From Enterobacteriaceae bacterium UBA5654 (lineage in GTDB: Bacteria > Pseudomonadota > Gammaproteobacteria > Enterobacterales > Enterobacteriaceae), in assembly GCA_002421005.1 (NCBI GenBank), contig DIJC01000001.1, forward strand, positions 1 through 64,000: DNA of 64,000 nucleotides. Direction: 5' to 3'. The translations under genes and the position numbers were made by a program. The notes under the pieces were generated by a model. That model saw nothing but the letters and a program-made list of their open reading frames with translations. It was not told where the DNA came from and made no database searches. Shown piece after piece: positions 1-8,550 of this stretch (within the stretch, counting starts at the first letter, position 1; each line of letters begins with the position of its first letter).

Positions 1-78
1 CCAACCGGGGGTGATCAGGCCAGCGTCTCCTCAGTTTAGGGAGGGGAAAGTACGTGCCACGAAACCCCCTCACCCCGG

Positions 79-196
79 CCCTCTCCCGCAGGGAGAGGGG
101 GAAAACCGGTGACGGACTCAACGACGACGCCAGACTGTTCCCTCTCCCCTGAGGGAGAGGGTTAGGGAGAGGGTTAGGGAGAGGGTTAGGGAGAGG
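79..196. repeat. Palindromic GC-rich repeat pair followed by a 12-bp tandem array
   Basis: Two copies of the same small hairpin, CCCTCTCCC / GGGAGAGGG, lie at 79-99 (loop GCA) and 140-161 (loop CTGA). The second runs directly into three perfect tandem copies of the 12-mer GTTAGGGAGAGG (161-196). Hairpins of this type are widespread intergenic repeats in enterobacteria. The tandem extension looks like slippage of one arm. It lies just beyond the 3' end of kdgK, where it could stop or stabilise the transcript; that role is inference. Confidence 0.75.
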
Positions 197-214
197 GGGG
201 AGCGTATGAACCCC

Positions 215-1144
215 TTATCCCGGCATTGCCTCACGCGGAATAATCGCCCCGCGATACTGAATCACCGTGCTGGCGGTCAGATGCCCGCGTTTAGCCGCTT
301 CAGCCGCGTCACCACCGGTCAGGCGGACGGCCAGATAGCCCGCGCTGAAGGAATCGCCTGCCGCCGTGGTATCTACGACCTTCTCTTTCGGCAGTTTCAC
401 CGCCGGAACGTCAATCACCGCCGCGTCCGCGACTGCCACCAGGCAGGAGTCCGCGCCGCGTTTAATTACCACTTCTTTCACGCCAGCCGCCTGGGTGCGA
501 GCAATCACTTCATCGACCGGTCTTTCGCCCCACAGCGCGTCTTCATCATCCAGCGTCAGGAACGCGATATCGGTGCTTTCCAGCATCTGCTGATAAACCT
601 GCTGTGTCTCTTCTTTGCTGGTCCACAGGCGCGGACGGTAGTTGTTGTCGAAAATCACCTGCCCGCCATTAGCCCGACACTCGCGCAGCAGGGAGAACAG
701 TTTTTCGCGGCTCGCCGGGCTGAGGATCGCCAGGCTAATGCCACTCAGATAAAGATAATCAAAGGTCGCCAGTTTTTCGCAGATCGCCGCAGACTCCGCG
801 CTTTCCAGCCAGAATTTGGCGGCGGCTTCGTTACGCCAGTACCAGAAAGTGCGCTCGCCGGTATCGTCGGTTTCGATGTAGTACAGACCCGGCAAACGGT
901 TTTCCAGACGCTGGATCAGCGTGGTGCCCACATGCTCGCTCTGCCAGGCGTCCAGCATCTGCTGGCTGAAGTTATCCGTGCCCAGCGCAGTAACGTATTC
1001 CACGCTTAGCGCGTCGGCAGGCACCTGACGCGCAATATAGACAGAGGTGTTAAGCGTATCGCCGCCGAAGCCGCGCTTCACTTCTGCACCTTTCTCTGAC
1101 ATTTCAATCATGCATTCGCCAATGACGGCAATTTTCTTGGACAT
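215..1144 (-). CDS. kdgK: 2-dehydro-3-deoxygluconokinase (KDG kinase)
   Basis: Cytoplasmic PfkB/ribokinase-family sugar kinase that phosphorylates 2-keto-3-deoxygluconate to KDPG, feeding the lower Entner-Doudoroff pathway from hexuronate breakdown. The 309-residue protein opens MSKKIAVIGECMIEM and carries the family's C-terminal signature DTTAAGDSFSAGY, with the catalytic Asp in the GD pair. An upstream in-frame extension exists, but the start at 1144 matches the family N-terminus and has an AGG about 8 bases before it. It is divergent from pdeH, and the shared interval holds a KdgR-like palindrome. This is the K-12 neighbourhood (kdgK next to yhjH/pdeH), so the assignment is firm. Confidence 0.95.
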   Translation of the reverse strand: MSKKIAVIGECMIEMSEKGAEVKRGFGGDTLNTSVYIARQVPADALSVEYVTALGTDNFSQQMLDAWQSEHVGTTLIQRLENRLPGLYYIETDDTGERTFWYWRNEAAAKFWLESAESAAICEKLATFDYLYLSGISLAILSPASREKLFSLLRECRANGGQVIFDNNYRPRLWTSKEETQQVYQQMLESTDIAFLTLDDEDALWGERPVDEVIARTQAAGVKEVVIKRGADSCLVAVADAAVIDVPAVKLPKEKVVDTTAAGDSFSAGYLAVRLTGGDAAEAAKRGHLTASTVIQYRGAIIPREAMPG

Positions 1145-1210
1145 AGTATTAACCTGACAGGAACCGGGAAATGAGCCTAGTCTGCTCTGTGGAGTTTTTT
1201 CGGTCAACCA

Positions 1211-1232
1211 TATTAAAACAACGTTCCATAAT
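1211..1232 (-). promoter_or_regulatory. Putative KdgR operator upstream of kdgK
   Basis: Read on the kdgK strand, the segment contains GGAAC-GT-TGTTTTAA. This resembles the known KdgR box (imperfect inverted repeat of the form TGAAAC-N2-TGTTTCA). It sits about 70-90 bases upstream of the kdgK start. KdgR control of kdgK is established in E. coli; assigning this exact stretch is by eye. Confidence 0.5.
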
Positions 1233-1301
1233 TTTTTTGAGCTGGCGCGTATTATCGACACATTCTGCCGCGCTGTTTTGTAATTTGCCTGCCGCTGAAC
1301 A

Positions 1302-1328
1302 TAAAGTTCTCACTGCCTGCGCCGATAA
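1302..1328 (+). promoter_or_regulatory. Sigma-28 (FliA) promoter of pdeH
   Basis: TAAAGTTC (1302-1309), an 11-base spacer, then GCCGATAA (1321-1328). Both elements match the flagellar sigma-28 consensus (TAAAGTTT-N11-GCCGATAA) almost perfectly. The pdeH start follows about 50 bases downstream. It places pdeH in the late flagellar regulon, as in E. coli. Confidence 0.93.
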
Positions 1329-1378
1329 CTCTGTGACGAGTTTCGACCGATCATCCCCTTTGCAACAGGACATCTGAG

Positions 1379-2167
1379 ATGAAGTTAAAGCAGGTTATCC
1401 AGCGGCTACACACTCCTGAGGCAGAGATTGAAAGTCTGCAAGAGCGGCGCTACTGGCTGCAATGTCAGCTCGCATATACCTATCAGCCGATCTACAGGAC
1501 GGATGGTCGTCTGATGGCCATCGAACTGCTGACGGTGGTCACCCATCCCGATAAGCCGGAACAGCGGATCCCGCCGGATCGCTATTTTGCGGAAGTCGCG
1601 GTGCGCCAGCGTATTGATGTGGTGAAAGAGCAACTGGCGACGCTGGAGCAGAAGCGCGAGTTTTTTGAGCGCAATCAGGTGCTGGCCTCGGTTAACGTCG
1701 ATGGCCCGACGCTGCTTGCCATGCGCCAGGACAAAGCGCTGATGGCGACCATCGACAGCCTGCGCTGGCTGCGGCTGGAACTGGTGGAGCATATCCGCCT
1801 GCCGGTGGATTCCTCCTTCGCGTCGTTCTGCGAATTTGGCCCGCTGTGGCTGGATGACTTCGGCACCGGCATGGCGAACTTCTCGGCGCTTAGCGAAGTG
1901 CGTTATGACTACATCAAAGTGGCGCGCGATCTGTTTATCATGCTGCGAAAAACGCCGGAAGGACGCAATTTGTTCACCCTGCTATTGCAGTTAATGAACC
2001 GCTACTGCCAGGGGGTGATTGTCGAAGGCGTAGAGACGCTGGAAGAATGGCAGGATGTGCAGCAATCACCGGCGTTTGCCGCGCAGGGATATTTCCTTTC
2101 CCGGCCGGTTCCTATGGCGACGCTCGACGGCGTCGTGATGCAGCTTTCTCCGGCATGTCTTGCCTGA
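1379..2167 (+). CDS. pdeH: Cyclic-di-GMP phosphodiesterase PdeH (YhjH)
   Basis: Single-domain EAL phosphodiesterase that hydrolyses c-di-GMP to pGpG and keeps the level low so that YcgR does not brake the flagellar motor and CsgD is not switched on. The 262-residue sequence shows the EAL-position motif AIELL near residue 48, the metal-binding DDFGTGMANFS near 160 and the VEGVET motif near 215. It has no sensory or membrane domain. It is slightly longer than the roughly 255-residue E. coli protein at both ends. The promoter immediately upstream is of sigma-28 type, consistent with co-expression with flagella. Confidence 0.95.
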   Translation: MKLKQVIQRLHTPEAEIESLQERRYWLQCQLAYTYQPIYRTDGRLMAIELLTVVTHPDKPEQRIPPDRYFAEVAVRQRIDVVKEQLATLEQKREFFERNQVLASVNVDGPTLLAMRQDKALMATIDSLRWLRLELVEHIRLPVDSSFASFCEFGPLWLDDFGTGMANFSALSEVRYDYIKVARDLFIMLRKTPEGRNLFTLLLQLMNRYCQGVIVEGVETLEEWQDVQQSPAFAAQGYFLSRPVPMATLDGVVMQLSPACLA

Positions 2168-2269
2168 TGGCCTGTATTTGCTCGCGATAATAAGGAAACT
2201 GCCGCTCCCTTTTCTGTCAGCCTCAACTATCTTTAGGACAGGTAAGGTAATCAGAAAGCGGAGTGAGGC

Positions 2270-4330
2270 ATGTCTAAAACAAGTAAAATACTTGCCATTA
2301 TCTTAGGGACCCTGGTGTTGCTGATTGTTGTGGCAATCATCATTATCGCCACCTTTGACTGGAACCGGCTGAAGCCGACAATCAACGAAAAAGTCTCAAC
2401 GGAGCTGAATCGTAAATTTGCCATTCGTGGCGATCTGGGCGTGGTGTGGGAGCGGCAAAAGCAGGAAACCGGCTGGCGTAGCTGGGTGCCGTGGCCGCAC
2501 GTTCACGCAGAAGATATCGTGCTGGGCAACCCGCCGGAAATCCCGGAAGTCACGATGGTCCATCTGCCGCGCGTGGAAGCCACTCTCGCGCCGCTGGCGT
2601 TGCTGAGCAAAACGGTCTATCTGCCGTGGATTAAATTTGTGCAGCCGGATGCGCGGCTGATCCGCCTGTCCGAGAAGAACGACAACTGGACGTTTAACCT
2701 CGCTTCCGATAACGACAAAGACAAAAATGCCCAGCCTTCCGCATGGTCATTCCGCCTCGATAATATTCTCTTCGATCGTGGTCGCGTGGCGATTGACGAT
2801 AAAGTCAGCCGTGCCGACATTGAGATCCTCGTCGATCCCTTAGGCAAACCGCTCCCGTTTAGTGAAGTGACCGGCAGTAAAGGGAAAGATGACAAACAGA
2901 AAGTCGGCGATTACGTTTTTGGTCTGAAGGCGAAAGGGCGTTACAACGGTCAGCCGCTGACCGGAACCGGTAAAATCGGCGGGATGCTGGCCCTGCGCAG
3001 TGAAGGCACGCCTTTCCCGGTGCAGGCAGATTTCCGTTCCGGCAATACGCGCGTGGCCTTTGACGGCACGGTCAACGATCCGATGAAAATGGGCGGCGTC
3101 GACCTGCGACTTAAATTCTCCGGCGATTCGCTCGGTGAGCTGTACGATTTAACCGGCGTACTGCTGCCGGATACGCCACCGTTTTCAACGGACGGTCGGC
3201 TGGTGGCAAAAATCGATACCGAAAAGTCCTCCGTCTTTAATTATCGCAATTTCAATGGCCGCATCGGCGACAGCGATATTCACGGCTCCCTGACCTACAC
3301 CACCGGCAAGCCGCGTCCGAAACTGGAAGGCGATCTGGAATCCCGCCAGTTGCGTCTGGCGGATTTGGGGCCGCTGATTGGCGTCGATTCCGGTAAAGGC
3401 GCGGAGAAATCGAAAAAAGCGGAACAGAGCAAGGGCGAGAAAAACGTCCAGCCTGCGGATAAAGTGCTGCCGTATGACCGCTTTGAAACCGATAAATGGG
3501 ACGTGATGGACGCCGACGTGCGCTTTAAAGGCCGCCGGATTGAGCACGGCAGCAGCCTGCCGATTAGCGATCTCTCTACTCACCTGACATTGAAAAACGC
3601 CGATTTGCGTCTGCAACCGCTGAAATTCGGCCTCGCGGGTGGCACTATCTCCTCCAATATTCACCTTGAAGGCGATAAAAAACCGATGCGCGGCGTGGCG
3701 GATATTCAGGCCCGGCGGCTGAAACTCAAGCAACTGATGCCGGACGTGGAACTGATGCAGAAAACGCTGGGTGAGATGAACGGCGACGCGGAATTCCGTG
3801 GCACGGGTAACTCGGTGGCGGCGCTGCTTGGCAGCAGCAACGGTAATCTGAAACTGCTGATGAATGACGGGCTAATCAGCCGCAACCTGATGGAAATCGT
3901 CGGGCTTAACGTCGGTAACTTTATCGTGGGCCAGCTCTTTGGCGATGAGGAAGTGCGGGTTAACTGTGCGGCGGCAAATCTGGATATCGTCAACGGCGTG
4001 GCGCGTCCGCAAATCTTCGCTTTCGATACCGAGAACGCGCTGATTAACGTGACCGGGACGGCCAGTTTTGCCTCGGAGCAGCTTGATTTGACGATTGACC
4101 CGGAAAGTAAGGGTATTCGTATCGTGACCCTGCGCTCGCCGCTGTACGTGCGTGGCACCTTTAAAAATCCGCAGGCGGGTGTGAAAGCCGGTCCGTTGAT
4201 TGCGCGTGGTGCCGTCGCCGCCGCGCTGGCAACGCTGGTGGCACCGGCTGCCGCACTGGTGGCGCTGATCTCGCCGTCAGAAGGTAATGAAAATCAGTGC
4301 CGGACGATTCTGGCGCAGATGAAAAAATAA
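2270..4330 (+). CDS. yhjG: AsmA-family inner-membrane protein YhjG
   Basis: A 686-residue protein with one N-terminal membrane segment (about residues 7-29, rich in Leu/Ile/Val) followed by a long periplasmic region. The AsmA N-terminal domain follows the anchor and the AsmA-like C-terminal domain covers roughly residues 500-650. AsmA/TamB-type proteins form long hydrophobic grooves and are implicated in moving phospholipids toward the outer membrane; the specific role of YhjG is not settled. A Lys/Glu-rich low-complexity linker near residue 380-400 interrupts the repeats. The start has GGAGTGAGG before it, and the gene follows pdeH by 102 bases. Confidence 0.9.
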   Translation: MSKTSKILAIILGTLVLLIVVAIIIIATFDWNRLKPTINEKVSTELNRKFAIRGDLGVVWERQKQETGWRSWVPWPHVHAEDIVLGNPPEIPEVTMVHLPRVEATLAPLALLSKTVYLPWIKFVQPDARLIRLSEKNDNWTFNLASDNDKDKNAQPSAWSFRLDNILFDRGRVAIDDKVSRADIEILVDPLGKPLPFSEVTGSKGKDDKQKVGDYVFGLKAKGRYNGQPLTGTGKIGGMLALRSEGTPFPVQADFRSGNTRVAFDGTVNDPMKMGGVDLRLKFSGDSLGELYDLTGVLLPDTPPFSTDGRLVAKIDTEKSSVFNYRNFNGRIGDSDIHGSLTYTTGKPRPKLEGDLESRQLRLADLGPLIGVDSGKGAEKSKKAEQSKGEKNVQPADKVLPYDRFETDKWDVMDADVRFKGRRIEHGSSLPISDLSTHLTLKNADLRLQPLKFGLAGGTISSNIHLEGDKKPMRGVADIQARRLKLKQLMPDVELMQKTLGEMNGDAEFRGTGNSVAALLGSSNGNLKLLMNDGLISRNLMEIVGLNVGNFIVGQLFGDEEVRVNCAAANLDIVNGVARPQIFAFDTENALINVTGTASFASEQLDLTIDPESKGIRIVTLRSPLYVRGTFKNPQAGVKAGPLIARGAVAAALATLVAPAAALVALISPSEGNENQCRTILAQMKK

Positions 4331-4363
4331 GTAAAAAAATGCCCGGTGCGACGCACCGGGCAT
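4331..4363 (-). terminator. Terminator between yhjG and yhjE
   Basis: A 25-base near-perfect palindrome (4339-4363, arms ATGCCCGGTGCG / CGCACCGGGCAT) lies between the convergent genes. Read on the minus strand it is followed by a run of eight T, so it is mainly the intrinsic terminator of yhjE. The hairpin itself could also slow polymerase leaving yhjG. Confidence 0.88.
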
Positions 4364-4366
4364 GGA

Positions 4367-5692
4367 TTACAGCGACTGGTGACGCGTTTCGTGCGTCAGC
4401 AGCAGGGCAATCAACGTCAGGGCTGCCATTGATGCCAGATAAATCCCCACGTAGAACAGACCGTAGTTAGCCTGAAGCCAGGTGGCGATGTACGGCGCAA
4501 CGGACGCTCCCAGAATCGACGACACGTTATAAGAGAATGATGCACCGGTATAGCGGACTTCCGTCGGGAACAGCTCCGGCAGCAGCGCGCCCATCGGGCC
4601 GAAGGTCAATCCCATCAGGCTCAGACCAATCAGCAGATATGCCATCACCAGCGCCGGACTTCCCGAACCCAGCAGCGGCGGAAACACGAACAGCGCGAAC
4701 AGAATAATCAGCGTGGTGATCACAATCATGCTTTTCCGCCGACCAAAGGCATCCGCCAGCAGACCGGCAATCGGCACCATCACCCCAAAACCAATCACCG
4801 CCATCATCAGCATCCACAGCACTTCATTGCGCGGCAGGCCAAGGCCGACCGGGGCGGCGGTGGTACTGAAAGTCATCGAGTAAACGGTCATAATGTAGAA
4901 CAGGGTGTAGGTCGCCAGCATAATGAACGTGCCGAGCACGGTCACGCGGACGTGTTTTGTCAGCAGCGTACCCAGCGGGATTTTCACCTGTTTTTTCGCG
5001 GCGGCGACTTTGGCGAATACCGGCGTTTCATGCAGCGACACGCGCACGTACAGGCCGATCAGCACCAGCACGGCGGAGAAAATAAACGGTATGCGCCAGC
5101 CCCACTGCATAAACTGTTCGTCGGTGAGCAGCCATGAGAGCAGCAGGAATGTCCCGTTCGCGAAGAAGAAACCAATCGGTGCGCCAAGCTGCGGGAACGA
5201 ACCATAGAGCGCACGTTTGCGCGCCGGGGCGTTTTCCGTTGCCAGCAGCGCCGCGCCGCCCCATTCACCGCCCAGCCCCAGACCCTGACCAAAACGAGCC
5301 AGCGCCAGCAGCAGCGGGGCAAAAATGCCGATAGTGGCATAGGTCGGAAGCAGACCAATTAAGACGGTGGAAATGCCCATCGTCAGCAGCGACGCCACCA
5401 GCGTGACCTTGCGGCCCACGCGATCGCCAAAGTGGCCGAATAGCGCCGAACCAATAGGACGCGCGACAAACGCAATGGCGAACGTCGCCAGCGACTGTAG
5501 CGTCGCCGCCGTCGGATCGCCCTGCGGGAAGAAGATATGGGGAAACACAATCACCGCAGCGGTGGCGTAAATATAGAAGTCGAAAAACTCAATGGCGGTG
5601 CCAATCAGTGAGGCAACGACGACCTTATTACGGGAGTTAACCGGGACGGTTTCGGCGGTGTTATCGAGCGTAGTTGTGGCGGTTGCTTGCAT
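4367..5692 (-). CDS. yhjE: MFS metabolite:proton symporter family transporter YhjE
   Basis: A 441-residue, twelve-helix major facilitator of the metabolite:H+ symporter group (relatives include ShiA and ProP). Signature loops are visible: GHFGDRVGRK between helices 2 and 3 and ADAFGRRKS between helices 8 and 9. It matches E. coli YhjE along its whole length, including the N-terminus MQATATT and the C-terminus HETRHQSL. The substrate is not established. It is transcribed alone, ending in the terminator shared with yhjG. The 273 bases upstream, before yhjD, are A+T-rich and hold its promoter. Confidence 0.92.
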   Translation of the reverse strand: MQATATTTLDNTAETVPVNSRNKVVVASLIGTAIEFFDFYIYATAAVIVFPHIFFPQGDPTAATLQSLATFAIAFVARPIGSALFGHFGDRVGRKVTLVASLLTMGISTVLIGLLPTYATIGIFAPLLLALARFGQGLGLGGEWGGAALLATENAPARKRALYGSFPQLGAPIGFFFANGTFLLLSWLLTDEQFMQWGWRIPFIFSAVLVLIGLYVRVSLHETPVFAKVAAAKKQVKIPLGTLLTKHVRVTVLGTFIMLATYTLFYIMTVYSMTFSTTAAPVGLGLPRNEVLWMLMMAVIGFGVMVPIAGLLADAFGRRKSMIVITTLIILFALFVFPPLLGSGSPALVMAYLLIGLSLMGLTFGPMGALLPELFPTEVRYTGASFSYNVSSILGASVAPYIATWLQANYGLFYVGIYLASMAALTLIALLLTHETRHQSL

Positions 5693-5923
5693 AATTATTT
5701 CTTATTTTATGACGAACGAACGGCCATATTACGCACAGCAAAAGCGACATTTCAATCCTGAACGGAACTGGCTTTTGGTTAAATAACACACAAAAAGTGG
5801 ATAATGTTCACAGGCGGGAATTTTCTTCTATGAAATGCTTCACATAATTTCAAACTTAGCATTTAAAACTGGTTTTGAGTTAAATAAAAGTTACAGGTTG
5901 GATTTATCTGCTGAAATAATCAG

Positions 5924-5957
5924 GCGGGATGAAATTTTGCTTTAACATTCATCCCGC
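5924..5957 (-). terminator. Possible terminator downstream of yhjD
   Basis: A perfect 10-bp inverted repeat (GCGGGATGAA at 5924-5933, TTCATCCCGC at 5948-5957) with a 14-base loop lies 8 bases past the yhjD stop. The following minus-strand sequence is A/T-rich but lacks a clean T-run, so termination may be partial. Confidence 0.55.
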
Positions 5958-5965
5958 TGAAGGTG

Positions 5966-7045
5966 TTAAGGGTGACCTTTACCCGGCATATGCGGATCGT
6001 CTTTGTACTCGGCGGTGGCGATCCACGCCGCGCAGAACAGCGTCAGACGGGCGAAGAAGTAGAAGAACGCCATCACGCCCAGCACCGAACCAAACGCCGC
6101 CCCTGAAGGGGAGGTGGCCAGCGAGGGCAGCGTCCAGGTCATGATGATTTTAATCACTTCAAAGCCAATTGCCGCAATCAGCGTCCCGCGCATCAGCGCC
6201 TTACGGCGCGGACGATGGCGTGGCAGACGCCAGAAGATCCAGAAGAACAGCAGATAGTTGGCGCAAATCGAAATGGCGAGGCCAATCAACTGCCAGACCG
6301 GTTTCAGCCAGTCAATGTAGTTCAGGTAGAGCAGGGAGATGATTTTTTCCTGCGCCGCCCCGGCGATAGAGGTGATCGACAGGGTGATCACCAGCGCCAC
6401 CAGCAGACCAATCAGCGAGATAAAATCACGGATGTACTTTACCCAGAATTTCTCATCTTCCTGGGTCTTACGCTCCCAGACATCGCGGGACTGGGCGCGG
6501 ATGGCTTCACGCAGGTTGCCCATCCAGTTCACCCCCGAATAGAGCGCCACCAGCAGGCCGACAATCCCGACCGTCGTGCGCTGCTGCACGGCGGTGCTGA
6601 TCGTGCTTTTTAAGGTAGACGCCGTGGACGGGTCATTCACGTTACTGAGGATTTTGTTGAAGATATCCTGCAACAGCGTGGGGTGCGAGGCGAGCACAAA
6701 CCCGGCGGCGGCAAAGCAGACCATCAGGATCGGGATCATTGATAAAAACGAGAAATAGGTGATGGCGGCACCAAACTGATTGCCCAGCCGGTCGTTAAAC
6801 CGCTCGGTAGCGCGGAGCAGATGCGCTACCATCGGCCTGCGTTGAATTTTCTCCGCCGTTTCCGTCACCGTTGCCAGTAAGCCGCTGTCATGCTCTTTCG
6901 GCTCCGGGGCTTTTTCCTCTGCGTGGGCGTCAGTCGTCCCGGTACTTTCTGGCGTGGCGGCAGGTTTTTCATGGGTGATAACTTGTTTTACCGGCTGGTA
7001 ATCCAGTTCCGGCACCGGGCGCTTTTCATCATTTTCCGACGTCAT
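5966..7045 (-). CDS. yhjD: Inner-membrane protein YhjD (YihY/virulence factor BrkB family)
   Basis: A 359-residue polytopic protein of the YihY/BrkB family. A charged, Pro/Glu-rich cytoplasmic N-terminus of about 85 residues precedes roughly six hydrophobic segments, starting with AITYFSFLSMIPILMVCFAA. The family motif around Tyr-Phe-Ser-(h)-hh-PhhhhhhA is intact. In E. coli, gain-of-function changes in YhjD suppress the lethality of blocked lipid A core/Kdo synthesis, so a lipid transport role is suspected but not proven. It is 22 residues longer than K-12 YhjD, all in the N-terminal tail. It lies 54 bases downstream of yhjC on the same strand. Confidence 0.9.
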   Translation of the reverse strand: MTSENDEKRPVPELDYQPVKQVITHEKPAATPESTGTTDAHAEEKAPEPKEHDSGLLATVTETAEKIQRRPMVAHLLRATERFNDRLGNQFGAAITYFSFLSMIPILMVCFAAAGFVLASHPTLLQDIFNKILSNVNDPSTASTLKSTISTAVQQRTTVGIVGLLVALYSGVNWMGNLREAIRAQSRDVWERKTQEDEKFWVKYIRDFISLIGLLVALVITLSITSIAGAAQEKIISLLYLNYIDWLKPVWQLIGLAISICANYLLFFWIFWRLPRHRPRRKALMRGTLIAAIGFEVIKIIMTWTLPSLATSPSGAAFGSVLGVMAFFYFFARLTLFCAAWIATAEYKDDPHMPGKGHP

Positions 7046-7099
7046 TGAGTTGCTATTCCTTTTACGAATACGTGATCTCTATGGCAATTATAGTCACGG

Positions 7100-7999
7100 T
7101 TACGCAACGGCGTTTTTCAGCACTCCGGTTAGCCACTCCATAAAAAGATGTACCCGCCGCGAAAGATTACGTCGTGGCGGGTAGACCAGCGACAGCGGCA
7201 GCGAGCGGGCGCGGTACTGCGGCAGAATGGGCAGCAGCTTTTTACTGCGCAGCGCGTCGCGCACGGCGACTCTGGGAGTCTGAATAATCCCCAGCCCGGC
7301 CATGCAGGCGGCGTGATACGCCTCCGCGCTGTTGACCGTCAAAATGCCGCCGCTATTTACCCGCTGGAGGGAGCCATCGCGGTAAATCTCAAATCCCGCC
7401 GGGCGGCCGCCGGAATGGGCGGCGTAATGTACCAGCGCGTGATGCGCTAAATCCTCCGGCGTTTCCGGGTAACCAAAACGCGCCAGATAATCGGGGCTGG
7501 CGCAGTTGACTGATGATATTTTGCCCAGCGGACGCACCACCAGGCCGGACTCATTTAAGTCTCCCATCCGCACCGCGCAGTCGAATCCTTCGCGGATCAC
7601 ATCGACCTGCCGATCGTTGCCGAGCAGTTCAATCTCAATGCCGGGATACTGCTGGACGAAGGCGGGCAAGCGAGGGATAACCACATTTTTGGCGAGAATG
7701 ACCGGAATATCGACGCGCAGTATGCCGCTCAGGCTGGCGGGATCGTGACGGAACAGGCCGTCCAGCTCATCAAGGTTGCTCAGCAGGTCTTTGGCGCGCT
7801 CGTAATACACCATGCCTTCCTGGGTGAGCTGGACCTGCCGCGTAGTGCGGTGCAGAAGCCGGGTGTGCAGATGGCTTTCCAGCGCCTGGATCTGCCGGGA
7901 TACGCTGGCTTTCGGCAGGGCGAGAAAATCCGCCGCGCGGGAAAAACTCTCCAGTTCGGCAACACACACAAAAAGCCGCATTGCGTGAATTTTATCCAT
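7100..7999 (-). CDS. yhjC: LysR-type transcriptional regulator YhjC
   Basis: A 299-residue LysR-family regulator, the same length as E. coli YhjC. The N-terminal winged helix-turn-helix (residues about 1-60, SFSRAADFLALPKASVSRQI) is typical, followed by the periplasmic-binding-protein-like effector domain from about residue 90. It starts MDKIHAMRLFVCVAE. The neighbours yhjD (same strand, downstream) and yhjB (divergent) keep their K-12 places. The inducer and full regulon cannot be read from the sequence; autoregulation from the 550-base intergenic region is likely for this family. Confidence 0.9.
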   Translation of the reverse strand: MDKIHAMRLFVCVAELESFSRAADFLALPKASVSRQIQALESHLHTRLLHRTTRQVQLTQEGMVYYERAKDLLSNLDELDGLFRHDPASLSGILRVDIPVILAKNVVIPRLPAFVQQYPGIEIELLGNDRQVDVIREGFDCAVRMGDLNESGLVVRPLGKISSVNCASPDYLARFGYPETPEDLAHHALVHYAAHSGGRPAGFEIYRDGSLQRVNSGGILTVNSAEAYHAACMAGLGIIQTPRVAVRDALRSKKLLPILPQYRARSLPLSLVYPPRRNLSRRVHLFMEWLTGVLKNAVA

Positions 8000-8550
8000 T
8001 GGGGTGCCTTATTGTTGTCATCAATGAAACAGTAACGCGTTATCCGTAATGTTTATTGATTTTGTAGCAGCTAATAAGGCTTTTCTCAATCAGCAGCGCG
8101 AGGAATGCGACCTCTTTTCACGATTTTCCCGCCAAAAGGCAGGGCAAAACGCCGCGCTGAAGTGCCAGAAATGCAGTGATAGCGGGAGATTTACGTGCTG
8201 CTGTTTCTCTATTAACATTCAATGATACTTTAAATGCGGTATCGTATTTAGTAACAGTATTTATGAATATCGGCGTTTACTGGCTTCTGCGAAAATAATA
8301 TTATGCCTGACGAATTAATTTTATATTAAAGACAGGGCTGGCTTCAGGAAATTCTTAATTAAGGTGTGATATAAATCACCTATTTGTAATATATATGACT
8401 CGCGTGTAATGATTCATAATCCTTATCTTTTTATTCTTCAACTCATCGGTAGAATGCCCCAGGCTAAACAGCAAGTGTCAATTTGCCTTTACTGGTAATA
8501 CCCTTCCCCTTGTTTTTTGTGGGTGTTTGGTTTGCGATGGAGAAAGAGTA
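8000..8550. other. Long A+T-rich divergent promoter region between yhjC and yhjB
   Basis: About 550 bases without a gene, clearly A+T-richer than the flanks from about 8210 on, with many short A/T tracts. It holds a CRP-like site (8365-8380) and must contain the promoters of both genes. Long A+T-rich upstream regions like this are often bound by H-NS. I see no small open reading frame with a convincing ribosome site and no hairpin resembling an sRNA. Confidence 0.6.
8365..8380 (+). promoter_or_regulatory. Putative CRP-binding site upstream of yhjB
   Basis: TGTGA-TATAAA-TCACC matches the CRP consensus TGTGA-N6-TCACA at 9 of 10 informative positions, within a wider inverted repeat (AGGTG ... 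CACCT). It is about 175 bases before the yhjB start and about 370 before yhjC. Confidence 0.6.

Noticed and set aside
161..196. CRISPR-like array
   Set aside because: The repeats are directly tandem 12-mers without spacers, so they are a simple tandem repeat. No cas gene is present.
206..1009. A 267-codon open frame antisense to kdgK
   Set aside because: It overlaps most of kdgK, whose ribokinase motifs are clear. There is no start signal for the plus-strand frame.
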